In this document: positions 22,915 to 31,645 of the stretch, in pieces | How the letters are laid out: each line of letters begins with the position of its first letter | How positions within the stretch are numbered: position 1 is the first letter of the stretch | Assembly (NCBI RefSeq): GCF_003604215.1 | Contig: NZ_QXGS01000018.1 | Span: forward strand, 1 to 54,268 | Reading direction: 5' to 3' | Origin: Teichococcus vastitatis | Lineage (GTDB): Bacteria > Pseudomonadota > Alphaproteobacteria > Acetobacterales > Acetobacteraceae | Length of the DNA stretch: 54,268 bases | The notes under the pieces: generated by a model | Database searches by the model: none | What the model saw: the letters and a program-made list of their open reading frames with translations, nothing else | Told to the model about the DNA's origin: nothing | Program-made: the position numbers and the translations under genes

Positions 22915-25900
22915 ATGCGCCCCGAACCTGCCGCCGCCGGACCCGTGCCCACCCCGTTCGGGGCCTTCCTGGAGGAGGTGCGGACGCAATCGCCTCTCCG
23001 CGCCGCCATCACCGAGGCCTGCCGGCGACCGGAAACATGCTGCCTGCCGCCGCTGCTGGAGCAGGCCACGCCGACGCCGGAGCAGGAAGCCAGCACCGGC
23101 GTTCTGGCGCGGCACCTGGTCACCGCCCTGAGGAACAAGCGCCGGGGCGGCGGCGTGGAGGCGCTGGTGCAGGAATTCTCCCTGTCCAGCCAGGAAGGCG
23201 TGGCACTGATGTGCCTGGCCGAGGCCCTGCTGCGCATCCCCGATACCGCCACGCGCGATGCGCTGATCCGCGACAAGATCGGCGGTGGCGACTGGCGCTC
23301 GCATCTGGGGCAGTCGCCTTCGCTGTTCGTCAACGCGGCAACCTGGGGTCTGGTAGTCACCGGCAGGCTGACGGCCACCGGCAACGAGGCAGGGCTCGGC
23401 GCCGCGCTGACGCGGTTGATCGCCCGCGCAGGCGAGCCGGTGATCCGTCGCAGCGTCGATCTCGCCATGCGCATGATGGGCGAACAATTCGTCACCGGCC
23501 AAACCATCCAGGAAGCACTGGCCCGCAGCCGCACCATGGAAGCCAAGGGCTTCCGTTATTCCTACGACATGCTGGGCGAGGCAGCGGCGACCGCCGACGA
23601 CGCGGCGCGCTATCTCCGCGACTACGAGGCCGCCATCCACGCCATCGGCCACGCCTCCGCCGGGCGCGGCCTGCGGGATGGCCCCGGCATCTCGGTGAAG
23701 CTGTCGGCGCTGCATCCGCGCTATGCCCGCGCCCAGCGAAACCGCGTCATGGCCGAGTTGCTGCCGCGGCTGACCGGGTTGGCCGTGCTGGCCCGCAGCT
23801 ACGATATCGGCCTCAACATCGATGCCGAGGAAGCCGAGCGGCTGGATCTCTCGCTCGACCTGCTGGAAGCGCTGTGCGAGGACGAGTGCCTGTCCGGCTG
23901 GAACGGCGTGGGCTTCGTGATCCAGGCCTACCAGCGCCGCGCGCCCTTCGTGATCGATTTCGTGATCGCGCTCGCCCGCCGGACCAGCCGTCGCATCATG
24001 GTGCGGCTGGTGAAGGGCGCCTACTGGGACAGCGAGATCAAGCGGGCCCAGGTGCAGGGGCTGGAGGATTTTCCGGTGTTCACCCGCAAGGTGCACACCG
24101 ACGTGTCCTACCTGGCCTGTGCCCGGAAGCTGCTCGGCGCGCCGGACGCGGTGTTTCCGCAGTTCGCCACGCACAACGCGCACACCGTGGCTGCCATCCA
24201 CACCATGGCCGACCCCGCGGCGTGGCAGCCGGGACAATACGAGTTCCAGTGCCTGCACGGCATGGGCGAGGCGCTGTACGAGGAGGTGGTCGGCCATAAC
24301 CGCCTCAACCGGCCCTGCCGCATCTACGCGCCCGTCGGCACCCATGAGACGCTGCTGGCCTATCTGGTGCGGCGCCTGCTGGAGAACGGCGCCAATTCCT
24401 CCTTTGTGCGGCGCATCAACGACCCAGAGGTGCCGGTCGAGGATCTGGTCGCCGATCCGGTGGCCGAGGCCCGCGCGCTGGTGCCACCCGGCCGCCCGCA
24501 CGCGGCCATCGCCCCGCCGCGCGCCCTGTTCGGCGCGGCGCGCGCCAATGCGGCCGGGCTGGACCTCGCCGACGAACGTCGCCTCGCCGCCCTCGCCAGC
24601 ACCCTGGCGGAGGGTGCAGGGCCGCTGCTGGCCGCGCCGGATGCCGGGGCCGGACCCGCATCGCGGCGCGACATCCGCAACCCGGCCGACCACCGCGACG
24701 TGGTCGGGCATGTGGTGGAAGCCACCGGAACCATGGTGGATGCGGCGCTGGCCCGCGCCACGGCCGCGGCGCAGGACTGGGCCGCCACGCCGGCCGGTGC
24801 GCGCGCCGCCATGCTGGAGCGCGCGGCCACGCTGATGGAGCAGCGCATGGACGTCCTGCTCGGCCCGATCATCCGCGAAGCCGGCAAGTCGCTGCCCAAC
24901 GCCGTCGACGAGGTGCGGGAGGCGGTGGATTTTCTGCGCTTCTACGCCGCGGAGGCGCGCGATTTCTCCGCCGCGCACCGGCCGCTCGGCCCCGTCGCCT
25001 GCATCTCGCCCTGGAATTTCCCCCTGGCGATCTTCACCGGGCAGGTCGCGGCGGCACTGGCCGCCGGCAACCCCGTTCTGGCCAAGCCGGCGGAAGAGGT
25101 GCCGCTGATCGCCGCCCAGGCGATCGCACTGCTGCACGAGGCCGGCGTGCCGAAGGCGGTGCTGCAGTTCCTGCCCGGGGATGGCGAGGTCGGTGCGAGG
25201 CTGGTCAGCGATGCGCGCACGCAGGGCGTGATGTTCACCGGCTCCACCGACGTGGCGCGGCTGATCCAGCGCCAGCTGGCCTCCCGCCTGGGGCCGGAGG
25301 GGCGTCCGATCCCGCTGATCGCCGAGACGGGCGGGCAGAACGCCATGGTGGTGGACAGTTCCGCGCTGGCGGAACAGGTGGTGGCCGACGTGATCGCCTC
25401 CGCCTTCGACAGCGCCGGCCAGCGCTGCTCGGCATTGCGCGTGCTGTGCCTACAGGAAGACGTCGCCGACCGCGTGCTGGCGATGCTCAAGGGAGCGCTG
25501 GCGGAGCTCCGCCTCGGCAATCCCGACCGGCTGAGCACCGATATCGGGCCCGTCATCACCGAGGCAGCCCGCGCCGGCATCCAGGACCACGTGGACGCCA
25601 TGCGCGCCAGGGGCTTCGCCGTGCATGCGCTGCCGCTGCCCGCCGAATGCGGCCATGGCAGCTTCGTCGCCCCCGCCATCATCGAGATCAACGGCATCGC
25701 GGCGCTGACGCGGGAAGTGTTCGGCCCCGTGCTGCACGTGGTGCGGTTCCGCCGCGACGCGCTGCCGGCGCTGCTGCGCGACATTGATGCCACCGGCTAT
25801 GGCCTGACCTTCGGCGTCCATTCCCGCATCGACGAAACCATCGCCGGCGTGACGGATCAGGCGGGTGCCGGCAACATCTACGTCAACCGCAACATCATCG

Positions 25901-26562
25901 GCGCCGTGGTGGGGGTGCAGCCCTTCGGCGGCCATGGCCTGTCCGGCACCGGCCCCAAGGCGGGTGGGCCGCTCTATCTGCGGCGCCTGCTGGCCGCCTG
26001 CCCGGTGGCATCCCCCCTGCCCTCCACGCCGATGCCGCCGGCAGTGGAGGACTTCCTGGAATGGCTCCGCGGGCGCGGTGATGCGGCGCTGGCGGCCCGC
26101 TGCGCGGAGCAGGCCGCGGCTTCCCGCCTCGGGCTGGACATCACGCTGGCCGGCCCGGTGGGCGAAGTGAATCGCTACCGCCTGCTGCCGCGCGGCAGGG
26201 TGCTGTGCCAGGCCGCCACGGCAGAGGGGCTGATGCTGCAGGTGGCGGCCTGCCTGGCCACCGGCAACGTCGCGCAGCCCGCCGCCTCGGCGCCCCTGCC
26301 TGGGCTGCCGGTCTCCCTGAGGTCGATGGTCCGCCCGGCGGATGCGGCCGGCCTTGGCTCCTGCGCCGCCGTGCTGTTCGAGGGCGATGTTGAGGCGTTG
26401 CGATGCCTGAACCGGGAGGTCGCGGCACTGGAAGGCCCGATCATTCCGGTTCTGCTGGCCGGAGAGGATGGCCTGTATCGCCCCGACATGCTGGTGCGGG
26501 AGCAGTGCATCAGCACCAACACCGCCGCCGCCGGCGGCAATGCCAGCCTGATGAGCCTGTGA
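22915..26562 (+). CDS. putA: Bifunctional proline dehydrogenase / L-glutamate gamma-semialdehyde dehydrogenase
   Basis: 1215 aa from ATG 22915 (an in-frame ATG at 22825 would add 30 poorly conserved residues and precede the likely promoter). It oxidises proline to P5C with FAD, then P5C semialdehyde to glutamate with NAD+. An arm region (about 1-130) precedes the PRODH barrel (about 150-490; GPGISVKLSALHPRY, RLVKGAYWDSEIKRAQ, APVGTHETLLAYLVRRLLE). The P5C dehydrogenase domain (about 570-1020) shows ISPWNFPLAIFTGQ, FTGSTDV, ETGGQNAM and catalytic Cys838 in SAGQRCSALRV. A C-terminal about 190-residue domain follows. No N-terminal ribbon-helix-helix domain, so unlike E. coli PutA it is not a repressor; the divergent Lrp gene fills that role. 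Confidence 0.97.
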   Translation: MRPEPAAAGPVPTPFGAFLEEVRTQSPLRAAITEACRRPETCCLPPLLEQATPTPEQEASTGVLARHLVTALRNKRRGGGVEALVQEFSLSSQEGVALMCLAEALLRIPDTATRDALIRDKIGGGDWRSHLGQSPSLFVNAATWGLVVTGRLTATGNEAGLGAALTRLIARAGEPVIRRSVDLAMRMMGEQFVTGQTIQEALARSRTMEAKGFRYSYDMLGEAAATADDAARYLRDYEAAIHAIGHASAGRGLRDGPGISVKLSALHPRYARAQRNRVMAELLPRLTGLAVLARSYDIGLNIDAEEAERLDLSLDLLEALCEDECLSGWNGVGFVIQAYQRRAPFVIDFVIALARRTSRRIMVRLVKGAYWDSEIKRAQVQGLEDFPVFTRKVHTDVSYLACARKLLGAPDAVFPQFATHNAHTVAAIHTMADPAAWQPGQYEFQCLHGMGEALYEEVVGHNRLNRPCRIYAPVGTHETLLAYLVRRLLENGANSSFVRRINDPEVPVEDLVADPVAEARALVPPGRPHAAIAPPRALFGAARANAAGLDLADERRLAALASTLAEGAGPLLAAPDAGAGPASRRDIRNPADHRDVVGHVVEATGTMVDAALARATAAAQDWAATPAGARAAMLERAATLMEQRMDVLLGPIIREAGKSLPNAVDEVREAVDFLRFYAAEARDFSAAHRPLGPVACISPWNFPLAIFTGQVAAALAAGNPVLAKPAEEVPLIAAQAIALLHEAGVPKAVLQFLPGDGEVGARLVSDARTQGVMFTGSTDVARLIQRQLASRLGPEGRPIPLIAETGGQNAMVVDSSALAEQVVADVIASAFDSAGQRCSALRVLCLQEDVADRVLAMLKGALAELRLGNPDRLSTDIGPVITEAARAGIQDHVDAMRARGFAVHALPLPAECGHGSFVAPAIIEINGIAALTREVFGPVLHVVRFRRDALPALLRDIDATGYGLTFGVHSRIDETIAGVTDQAGAGNIYVNRNIIGAVVGVQPFGGHGLSGTGPKAGGPLYLRRLLAACPVASPLPSTPMPPAVEDFLEWLRGRGDAALAARCAEQAAASRLGLDITLAGPVGEVNRYRLLPRGRVLCQAATAEGLMLQVAACLATGNVAQPAASAPLPGLPVSLRSMVRPADAAGLGSCAAVLFEGDVEALRCLNREVAALEGPIIPVLLAGEDGLYRPDMLVREQCISTNTAAAGGNASLMSL

Positions 26563-26584
26563 GGAGCGCGGCGAGGCCGGCCCC

Positions 26585-27538
26585 TCAGGCCGCGCCGCCG
26601 CCCTGCCGCCGGCGCAGGCTGCGCGTCAGCGTTTCGGCCTCGTGCCGCGCCGCCTGGACCACCAGCGCAGCAAAATCCCGCACCATGTCGGAGCGCGGCT
26701 GCCAGGTCGGAAAGAACAGCCCGTAGGACACCGGAATGGAGGGCGCGAAGGCGCGCATCACCATCTGCGGCGCGGGAGAGGATCGCGCCACGAACGGGTC
26801 CGCCAACGCCACGCCGAGACCCAGCGCCACCATCTGGCAGACCACCACGCCGTTCGATGCCTCGAACCGGCAGCGCGGCGTCACGCCGGCATCCCGGCAA
26901 TGCTGTTCCAACCCCTGCCGCAGCAGGGAACGCGGATGCGTCACCACCATGTCATGACCCGTGAGATCCTCCACCGTCACCTGCGGCAGCGCCGCCAGTG
27001 GATGGTCGCGCCGCATCACCGCCACGGCCTCCACCTCGCACAGGGGTTCCACCTTCAGCCCGGCATGTGCCAGCGGCAGCACCGTGACGCCGAGGTCGAA
27101 ATGCTCCTGTTCCACCACCGCTTCGGCATCCAGGCGGATACGGGTGTCCACCGTGGCGGTGAAATCCGGCACGCGCGCCGCCATCGCACGCAACGCCTCG
27201 CCCAGGATCAGGCTGGCGACCTGCGGCGCGGTGAGCAGCCGCAGGTGACTGTCCTTCTGGCCCTGACGGATGCCGCTGGCCAAGCGGGTCAGCGCATCAT
27301 GGCCGGCCAGCACGCGCTCGGCATGCTGGAAGAACCGCAGCCCTTCCGCGGTCAGCGACAGGCGCCGGTTGTTTCGGCTGAACAGGTCGAAGCCCAGTTC
27401 CTTTTCCAGCCCCGCCAGCAGCCGGCCGATCTGGGGCTGCGTGCGCCCGAGCCGCGCCGCGGCCTGCGATACGGAGCCGCTTTCCACGAAGGCCCGCAGC
27501 GCGTCCAACGACCGCAGATTGTACAATCCAGCCCCCAT
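26585..27538 (-). CDS. LysR family transcriptional regulator
   Basis: 317 aa from ATG 27538 (an in-frame ATG at 27568 is possible; the opening LYNLRSLDALRAFVESG sets the usual LysR N-terminus). Winged helix-turn-helix about 5-65 (SVSQAAARLGRTQPQIGRLL, FDLFSRNNRRLSLTAEG) and periplasmic-binding-like effector domain about 90-300. Divergent from the CocE hydrolase operon across about 120 bp with a large dyad (27543-27587). By family behaviour it should autoregulate and control that operon. It ends 23 bp from the convergent putA stop. Confidence 0.92.
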   Translation of the reverse strand: MGAGLYNLRSLDALRAFVESGSVSQAAARLGRTQPQIGRLLAGLEKELGFDLFSRNNRRLSLTAEGLRFFQHAERVLAGHDALTRLASGIRQGQKDSHLRLLTAPQVASLILGEALRAMAARVPDFTATVDTRIRLDAEAVVEQEHFDLGVTVLPLAHAGLKVEPLCEVEAVAVMRRDHPLAALPQVTVEDLTGHDMVVTHPRSLLRQGLEQHCRDAGVTPRCRFEASNGVVVCQMVALGLGVALADPFVARSSPAPQMVMRAFAPSIPVSYGLFFPTWQPRSDMVRDFAALVVQAARHEAETLTRSLRRRQGGGAA

Positions 27539-27542
27539 TCCT

Positions 27543-27587
27543 GTGCGTGAAGCGCATGATTTGGTCATGATAATGCATTTGACGCAC
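27543..27587. promoter_or_regulatory. Extended dyad in the LysR / CocE intergenic region
   Basis: Outer arms GTGCGT (27543-27548) and ACGCAC (27582-27587) flank partly matching GCGTGAAGCGCAT / ATGCATTTGACGC, and an inner perfect repeat CATGA-TTTGG-TCATG sits at 27555-27569 (its centre is 3 bp off the outer one). The element directly abuts the LysR start codon. A LysR-type operator overlapping the regulator's own promoter is the natural reading. Confidence 0.5.
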
Positions 27588-27658
27588 GCACTCAGCTTCG
27601 GCATCGGTGACGGAGCGATGACACCGCCGGCCAGCCGGCCCGGCAGCGAGGCTCCGAC

Positions 27659-29479
27659 ATGTCCGACAGCGACCATGGCAGTGCCGCTTGGCACGTGACC
27701 CCTTCCGCCTATGCCGCGGCGCGCGAGGTACCCTTCGCGCTGCCCGTCGAGCCGGAATCCCGCTACCTCGCCATGCCGGACGGCTGCCGCATCGCGCTGG
27801 ACCTCTGGCGGCCGGAAGGCGCCACCGGCCCGGTGCCGGCCATCCTGATCCTGACGCCCTATTACCGCCGCTTCGCCGTGGCGCCGGGCAGCGACGCCGA
27901 TCCCATTCCCAATGCCGGCAAGTTCGTGCGTTACCTCGTGCCGCGCGGCTATGCCGTGGTGGTGGTGGATGTGCGCGGCACGGGTGCCTCATTCGGCACG
28001 CGGGACAGCTTCCGCTCGCCCAAGGAGCGCGAGGATTCGCGCGAGATCACCGACTGGATCGTGGCGCAGCCCTGGTCGGACGGGCAGGTCGGCGCGACGG
28101 GCATCTCCTATCCCGGCGCGGCGTCCGACTTCCTGGCCAGCACGGGGCACCCGGCGGTGAAGGCCATCGCGCCGCTCTTCGCAGTGTGGGACACCTATGC
28201 GGACAACTATTATCCCGGCGGCATCCTGCTGAAGCAGCTGGCCAAGAGCTATGACGACCTGATGGTCGCCATGGACCACGACCGGCGCGACCTGCTGCGC
28301 AACTACGTCTACTACGCCAACCCCGACCTGCGCGGCCCGCATCCGGTGGACGAGGACGCCGGCGGCACGCTGCTGGCTGAAGCCCTGCGCGAGCACCTGG
28401 GCAATTTCCGCCAGCCTGACTTCATGGGCGAGTTCCGCTTTCGCGAGGACCCGCTGCCCTACGATCCCTCCTTCAGCTCCGCTTCCTTCAGTCCTTATTC
28501 AGTCAGCGAGGGCATCCGCCCTGACGTGGCGGTGCTGGCTGTCTCTGGCTGGATGGACGGCGCGGGCTATGCCAACGGCGCCGTCGCCCGGTTCCTGACG
28601 CTGCGGAACAACAAGGTGCACCTGGTCCTCGGTCCCTGGGACCACGGCGCGCGCTGCAATGTTTCGCCCTGGCGGCGGGATCAGGCTCCGGACTTCGCGC
28701 TGCTCGGCGCGGTGCTGCGCTTCTTCGACCACTACCTGCTGCGCCGCGATACCGGGCTGGAGGCGGAACAGCCCGTCCACTACTTCAGCCTGCACGCGGA
28801 AAGCTGGCACGCCGCCGCCGCTTGGCCGCCGGTGGATACGGTGCGGCGCCTGCATCTCGGCGCCGGTGCGCTGTACGACGCGGCGGGCGAGGCCGGCGCC
28901 GAGACGCTGCGCGCCGACTTCGCCTGGGGCAGCGGCACCGGCACTCGCTATGAGCGCATTGCCGGCATCAACAGCACCACCTACTACGCCGATTGGCAGG
29001 ACCGGGAGGCGAAGCTCACCGGCTGGTCCTCCGCCCCGCTGGAGGACGACACGGAACTGACCGGTCACGGCCTCGCCGATCTTTGGCTCGGTGCCGACAC
29101 GCCGGATGCCGCCCTTTTTGTTTATGTTTCGGAGGTCGAGGCAGACGGCACGGTGCGCTACGTCACCGAAGGGCTGCTGCGCGCCCTGCATCGCCGTGAA
29201 AGCCCGGCGCCGGACCATTATCGCACCACCTGGCCTTTCCGCACCTTCCGGCGCGACGACGCGGCGCCGCTGGTGCCCGGGCAGGCGGAACGCATCCGCA
29301 TCCCGCTGCTGCCGGTGTCCTGGGTGTTCCGTGCCGGCAGCCGCATCCGGCTGTCCATCGCCGGCATGGATGCCGACCACTGCGCGCAGGTGCCGCACGG
29401 CCGCCCGCCGGAACTGACCCTGCTGCGCGGCGGCGACCGGGCCTCGGCCCTGGAACTGCCCCTGCGGCCTGCCCGCTGA
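27659..29479 (+). CDS. CocE/NonD family alpha/beta hydrolase (peptidase S15-like)
   Basis: 606 aa, no signal peptide. Alpha/beta-hydrolase core about 30-370 and a C-terminal jelly-roll (X-Pro dipeptidyl-peptidase C-terminal type) about 390-600. Catalytic triad visible: Ser in GATGISYPGAAS (about residue 147), Asp in SGWMDGAGYANG, His in GPWDHGAR. VDVRGTGAS is the oxyanion-region motif. Members hydrolyse acyl peptides, glutaryl-7-ACA or cocaine-like esters. First gene of an operon with a peptide-binding protein 11 bp downstream, so a peptide or N-acyl amino-acid substrate is likely (inference). Confidence 0.92.
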   Translation: MSDSDHGSAAWHVTPSAYAAAREVPFALPVEPESRYLAMPDGCRIALDLWRPEGATGPVPAILILTPYYRRFAVAPGSDADPIPNAGKFVRYLVPRGYAVVVVDVRGTGASFGTRDSFRSPKEREDSREITDWIVAQPWSDGQVGATGISYPGAASDFLASTGHPAVKAIAPLFAVWDTYADNYYPGGILLKQLAKSYDDLMVAMDHDRRDLLRNYVYYANPDLRGPHPVDEDAGGTLLAEALREHLGNFRQPDFMGEFRFREDPLPYDPSFSSASFSPYSVSEGIRPDVAVLAVSGWMDGAGYANGAVARFLTLRNNKVHLVLGPWDHGARCNVSPWRRDQAPDFALLGAVLRFFDHYLLRRDTGLEAEQPVHYFSLHAESWHAAAAWPPVDTVRRLHLGAGALYDAAGEAGAETLRADFAWGSGTGTRYERIAGINSTTYYADWQDREAKLTGWSSAPLEDDTELTGHGLADLWLGADTPDAALFVYVSEVEADGTVRYVTEGLLRALHRRESPAPDHYRTTWPFRTFRRDDAAPLVPGQAERIRIPLLPVSWVFRAGSRIRLSIAGMDADHCAQVPHGRPPELTLLRGGDRASALELPLRPAR

Positions 29480-29490
29480 ACCAAAAGGAA

Positions 29491-31092
29491 ATGCCCATGC
29501 AACGCCGCCACTTCCTGGCTGCCTCCGGCCTTCTCGCCACCACCGGCTGGGGCGCGCTGGCGCCGCGCCCGGCCCGTGCCGCCGGTGCGACGTTGCAGAT
29601 CGGCCTCGGCGGCGCCTTCACCACGGTGGACCCGCATTTCTACCATGCCGTGCCCAACCATACGGTCGCGATGCACATGTTCGAGCGGCTGATCAACCGC
29701 GCGCCGGACGGCCGGCTGATCCCCGGCCTGGCCACGGAATGGAAGCCGCTGTCGGACACGCTGTGGGAATTCAAGCTGCGCCCCGGCGTGAAGTTCCATG
29801 ATGGCGGCGACTTCACCGCCGACGACGTGGTGTTCACCTTCGAGCGTGCGCGCGACGTGCCCAACAGCCCCGGCGGCTTCGGCGGCTTCCTGCGCGCGGT
29901 GGAGCGGGTGGAGGTGGTGGACCCGCTGACCATCCGCCTGCACACGCCCGTGCCGGCACCGGACCTCGGCCCCAATCTGACCTATGTCGGCATCGTCTCC
30001 CGCCGTGTGGGCGAGAACGCCACCACGGCGGATTATAATTCCGGCAAGGCCGCCATCGGCACCGGGCCCTACAAGTTCGTTTCCTACACCCCCGGCAACC
30101 GGGTGGAGATGACGCGCAACGACCTGTGGTGGGGCCCGAAGCAGGGGTGGGAGACGGTGTCGCTGCGCCTGATCACCAACCCCGCCGGCCGCACTGCCGC
30201 GCTGCTCTCGGGCGACGTGGATCTGATCGATACGCCCTCCGTCAGCGACCTGCCGCGGCTGCGGGAGGACAAGCAGGTCCAGGTCGCCGCCATTCCCGGC
30301 ATCCGGCTGATCTACCTGGTGCCCGACCTGTCGCGCGAAGGCGAGAGCCCCTTCGTGACCGACGCCGGCGGCACGCCACTGCCCCGCAACCCGTTCCGTG
30401 ATCTCCGGGTGCGGCAGGCCTTGTCGCTGGCCCTGCAACGCGATGCCCTGGCCGAGCGCGTGATGCTGGGCACCGCCACGGCCACCGGCCAGTGGATGCC
30501 GCCAGGCAGCTATTCCTATGCCCCCGGCGTGGCGTCGCCGCGTCCTGACCAGGAGCGTGCCCGCCGCCTGCTGGCCGAGGCCGGATTGCCGGACGGCTTC
30601 CGCCTGACCCTGCACACGCCGAACGACCGCTACCCGAACGATGCCCGCCTGGCCCAGGCCGTGGCGCAGATGTGGACGCGCATCGGCGTGCAGACCACGG
30701 TGGAGGCGATGCCCTGGAGCACCTATGCCGCCCGCGGCGGCCGGCAGGAATTCTCCATGGGATTGTGGGGCTGGGGCAGCGCCACCTTCGAGGGCGGCTA
30801 CATGCTCAGCCAATGCTTCGCCACCTACAGCAAGGAGCGCAGCCTCGGACTGTATAATTACGGCCGCTACAGCAATCCGGAACTGGATGCGCTGACCGTC
30901 CGCGCCACCTCGACCGTGGATGACGCGGCGCGCGAGGCGCTGCTGGTCGAGGCGACGGAGAAGGCGATGGCGGACGTGCCGATCATCCCGATGCTGATGT
31001 TGCAGAACCTGTGGGCGCTGCGGACGGGCATCGCCTTTTCGCCGCGTTCGGACGAACGCACGCTGGCGATGGATGCCCGGGCGGAGGGATGA
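29491..31092 (+). CDS. Peptide-type ABC transporter substrate-binding protein (SBP_bac_5)
   Basis: 533 aa. Twin-arginine-like signal peptide 1-32 (QRRHFLAASGLLATTGWGAL, ending ARA). Family 5 solute-binding fold (DppA/OppA): GAFTTVDPHFYH, WEFKLRPGVKFHDGGDFTADDVVFTF, GTGPYKFVSYTPGN, VRQALSLALQRDAL, SMGLWGWGSATFEGGY. Periplasmic receptor for peptides or opine-like compounds. No permease or ATPase gene follows. The stop overlaps the GAF start (ATGA). Confidence 0.93.
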   Translation: MPMQRRHFLAASGLLATTGWGALAPRPARAAGATLQIGLGGAFTTVDPHFYHAVPNHTVAMHMFERLINRAPDGRLIPGLATEWKPLSDTLWEFKLRPGVKFHDGGDFTADDVVFTFERARDVPNSPGGFGGFLRAVERVEVVDPLTIRLHTPVPAPDLGPNLTYVGIVSRRVGENATTADYNSGKAAIGTGPYKFVSYTPGNRVEMTRNDLWWGPKQGWETVSLRLITNPAGRTAALLSGDVDLIDTPSVSDLPRLREDKQVQVAAIPGIRLIYLVPDLSREGESPFVTDAGGTPLPRNPFRDLRVRQALSLALQRDALAERVMLGTATATGQWMPPGSYSYAPGVASPRPDQERARRLLAEAGLPDGFRLTLHTPNDRYPNDARLAQAVAQMWTRIGVQTTVEAMPWSTYAARGGRQEFSMGLWGWGSATFEGGYMLSQCFATYSKERSLGLYNYGRYSNPELDALTVRATSTVDDAAREALLVEATEKAMADVPIIPMLMLQNLWALRTGIAFSPRSDERTLAMDARAEG

Positions 31093-31595
31093 GCATGATG
31101 CCGCGCCCGGACCCGATGCCGCATCTCGCAAGGCTCGCCCTGGCCCAAGCGGAGGCCGCGCAGCCCGAAGCCACGCTGCGGGCATTGGATGCGGCGCTGG
31201 CGGGCGTGGTGGGCCACCGCCTCTGCACCATGCAGGTGCACTACGCTGGTGGCGAGGCCGAGCGCGTGTATTCCAACCTTCCCGGGTCCTATCCGGTGGG
31301 TGGCCGGAAGCGGGCCTCCGACGCGCCGCGCATGCGCGAACTCATGCAGCACGGCCGGCCCATCCTGATCCGTACGGAAGAGGAGCTGCGCGCCAGCTAT
31401 CCCGACCATGCGGGTGCCAGCGCCCTGGGCTGCGGCAGCGCCATGAACACGCCGGTGCGCTGGCAGGGCGTTACGCTCGGCCAAATCAACCTGATGCACC
31501 AAGCCGGCTGGTACACCGAGGACGACCTGCTGCTGGTGCGCAGCTTCGCCCAGTTCGCCGTGCCGGTGTTCCAGTTGCTGGCCGGGAACGCCTGA
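31089..31595 (+). CDS. Small GAF-domain protein linked to a binding-protein gene (copy 2)
   Basis: 168 aa. The start overlaps the preceding stop by 4 bp (ATGA). GAF-like with HRLCTMQVHYAGGEAERVY, SNLPGSYPVGGRK (about 62-74), GSAMNTPVRWQGVTLGQINL, GWYTEDDLLLVRSFAQFA. It shares the RLCT, YPVGGRK and G..N.P motif series with the 158-aa protein at 21813-22289, so both belong to one family. No output domain, signal peptide or membrane segment. It stands between a peptide binding protein and a Bug binding protein. Function unknown; a cytosolic ligand sensor is one possibility. Confidence 0.82.
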   Translation: MSMMPRPDPMPHLARLALAQAEAAQPEATLRALDAALAGVVGHRLCTMQVHYAGGEAERVYSNLPGSYPVGGRKRASDAPRMRELMQHGRPILIRTEEELRASYPDHAGASALGCGSAMNTPVRWQGVTLGQINLMHQAGWYTEDDLLLVRSFAQFAVPVFQLLAGNA

Positions 31596-31645
31596 CCCCG
31601 TCAACCCGATCCGGCGCCGCGCGCCGCAGCCGAAGGAGAGTGACC

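Noticed and set aside
22804-25137. A 777-codon open frame antisense to putA
   Set aside because: Long antisense frames are expected opposite GC-rich genes; its product is low-complexity Gly/Arg/His-rich without any domain, while the plus strand encodes an unmistakable PutA.
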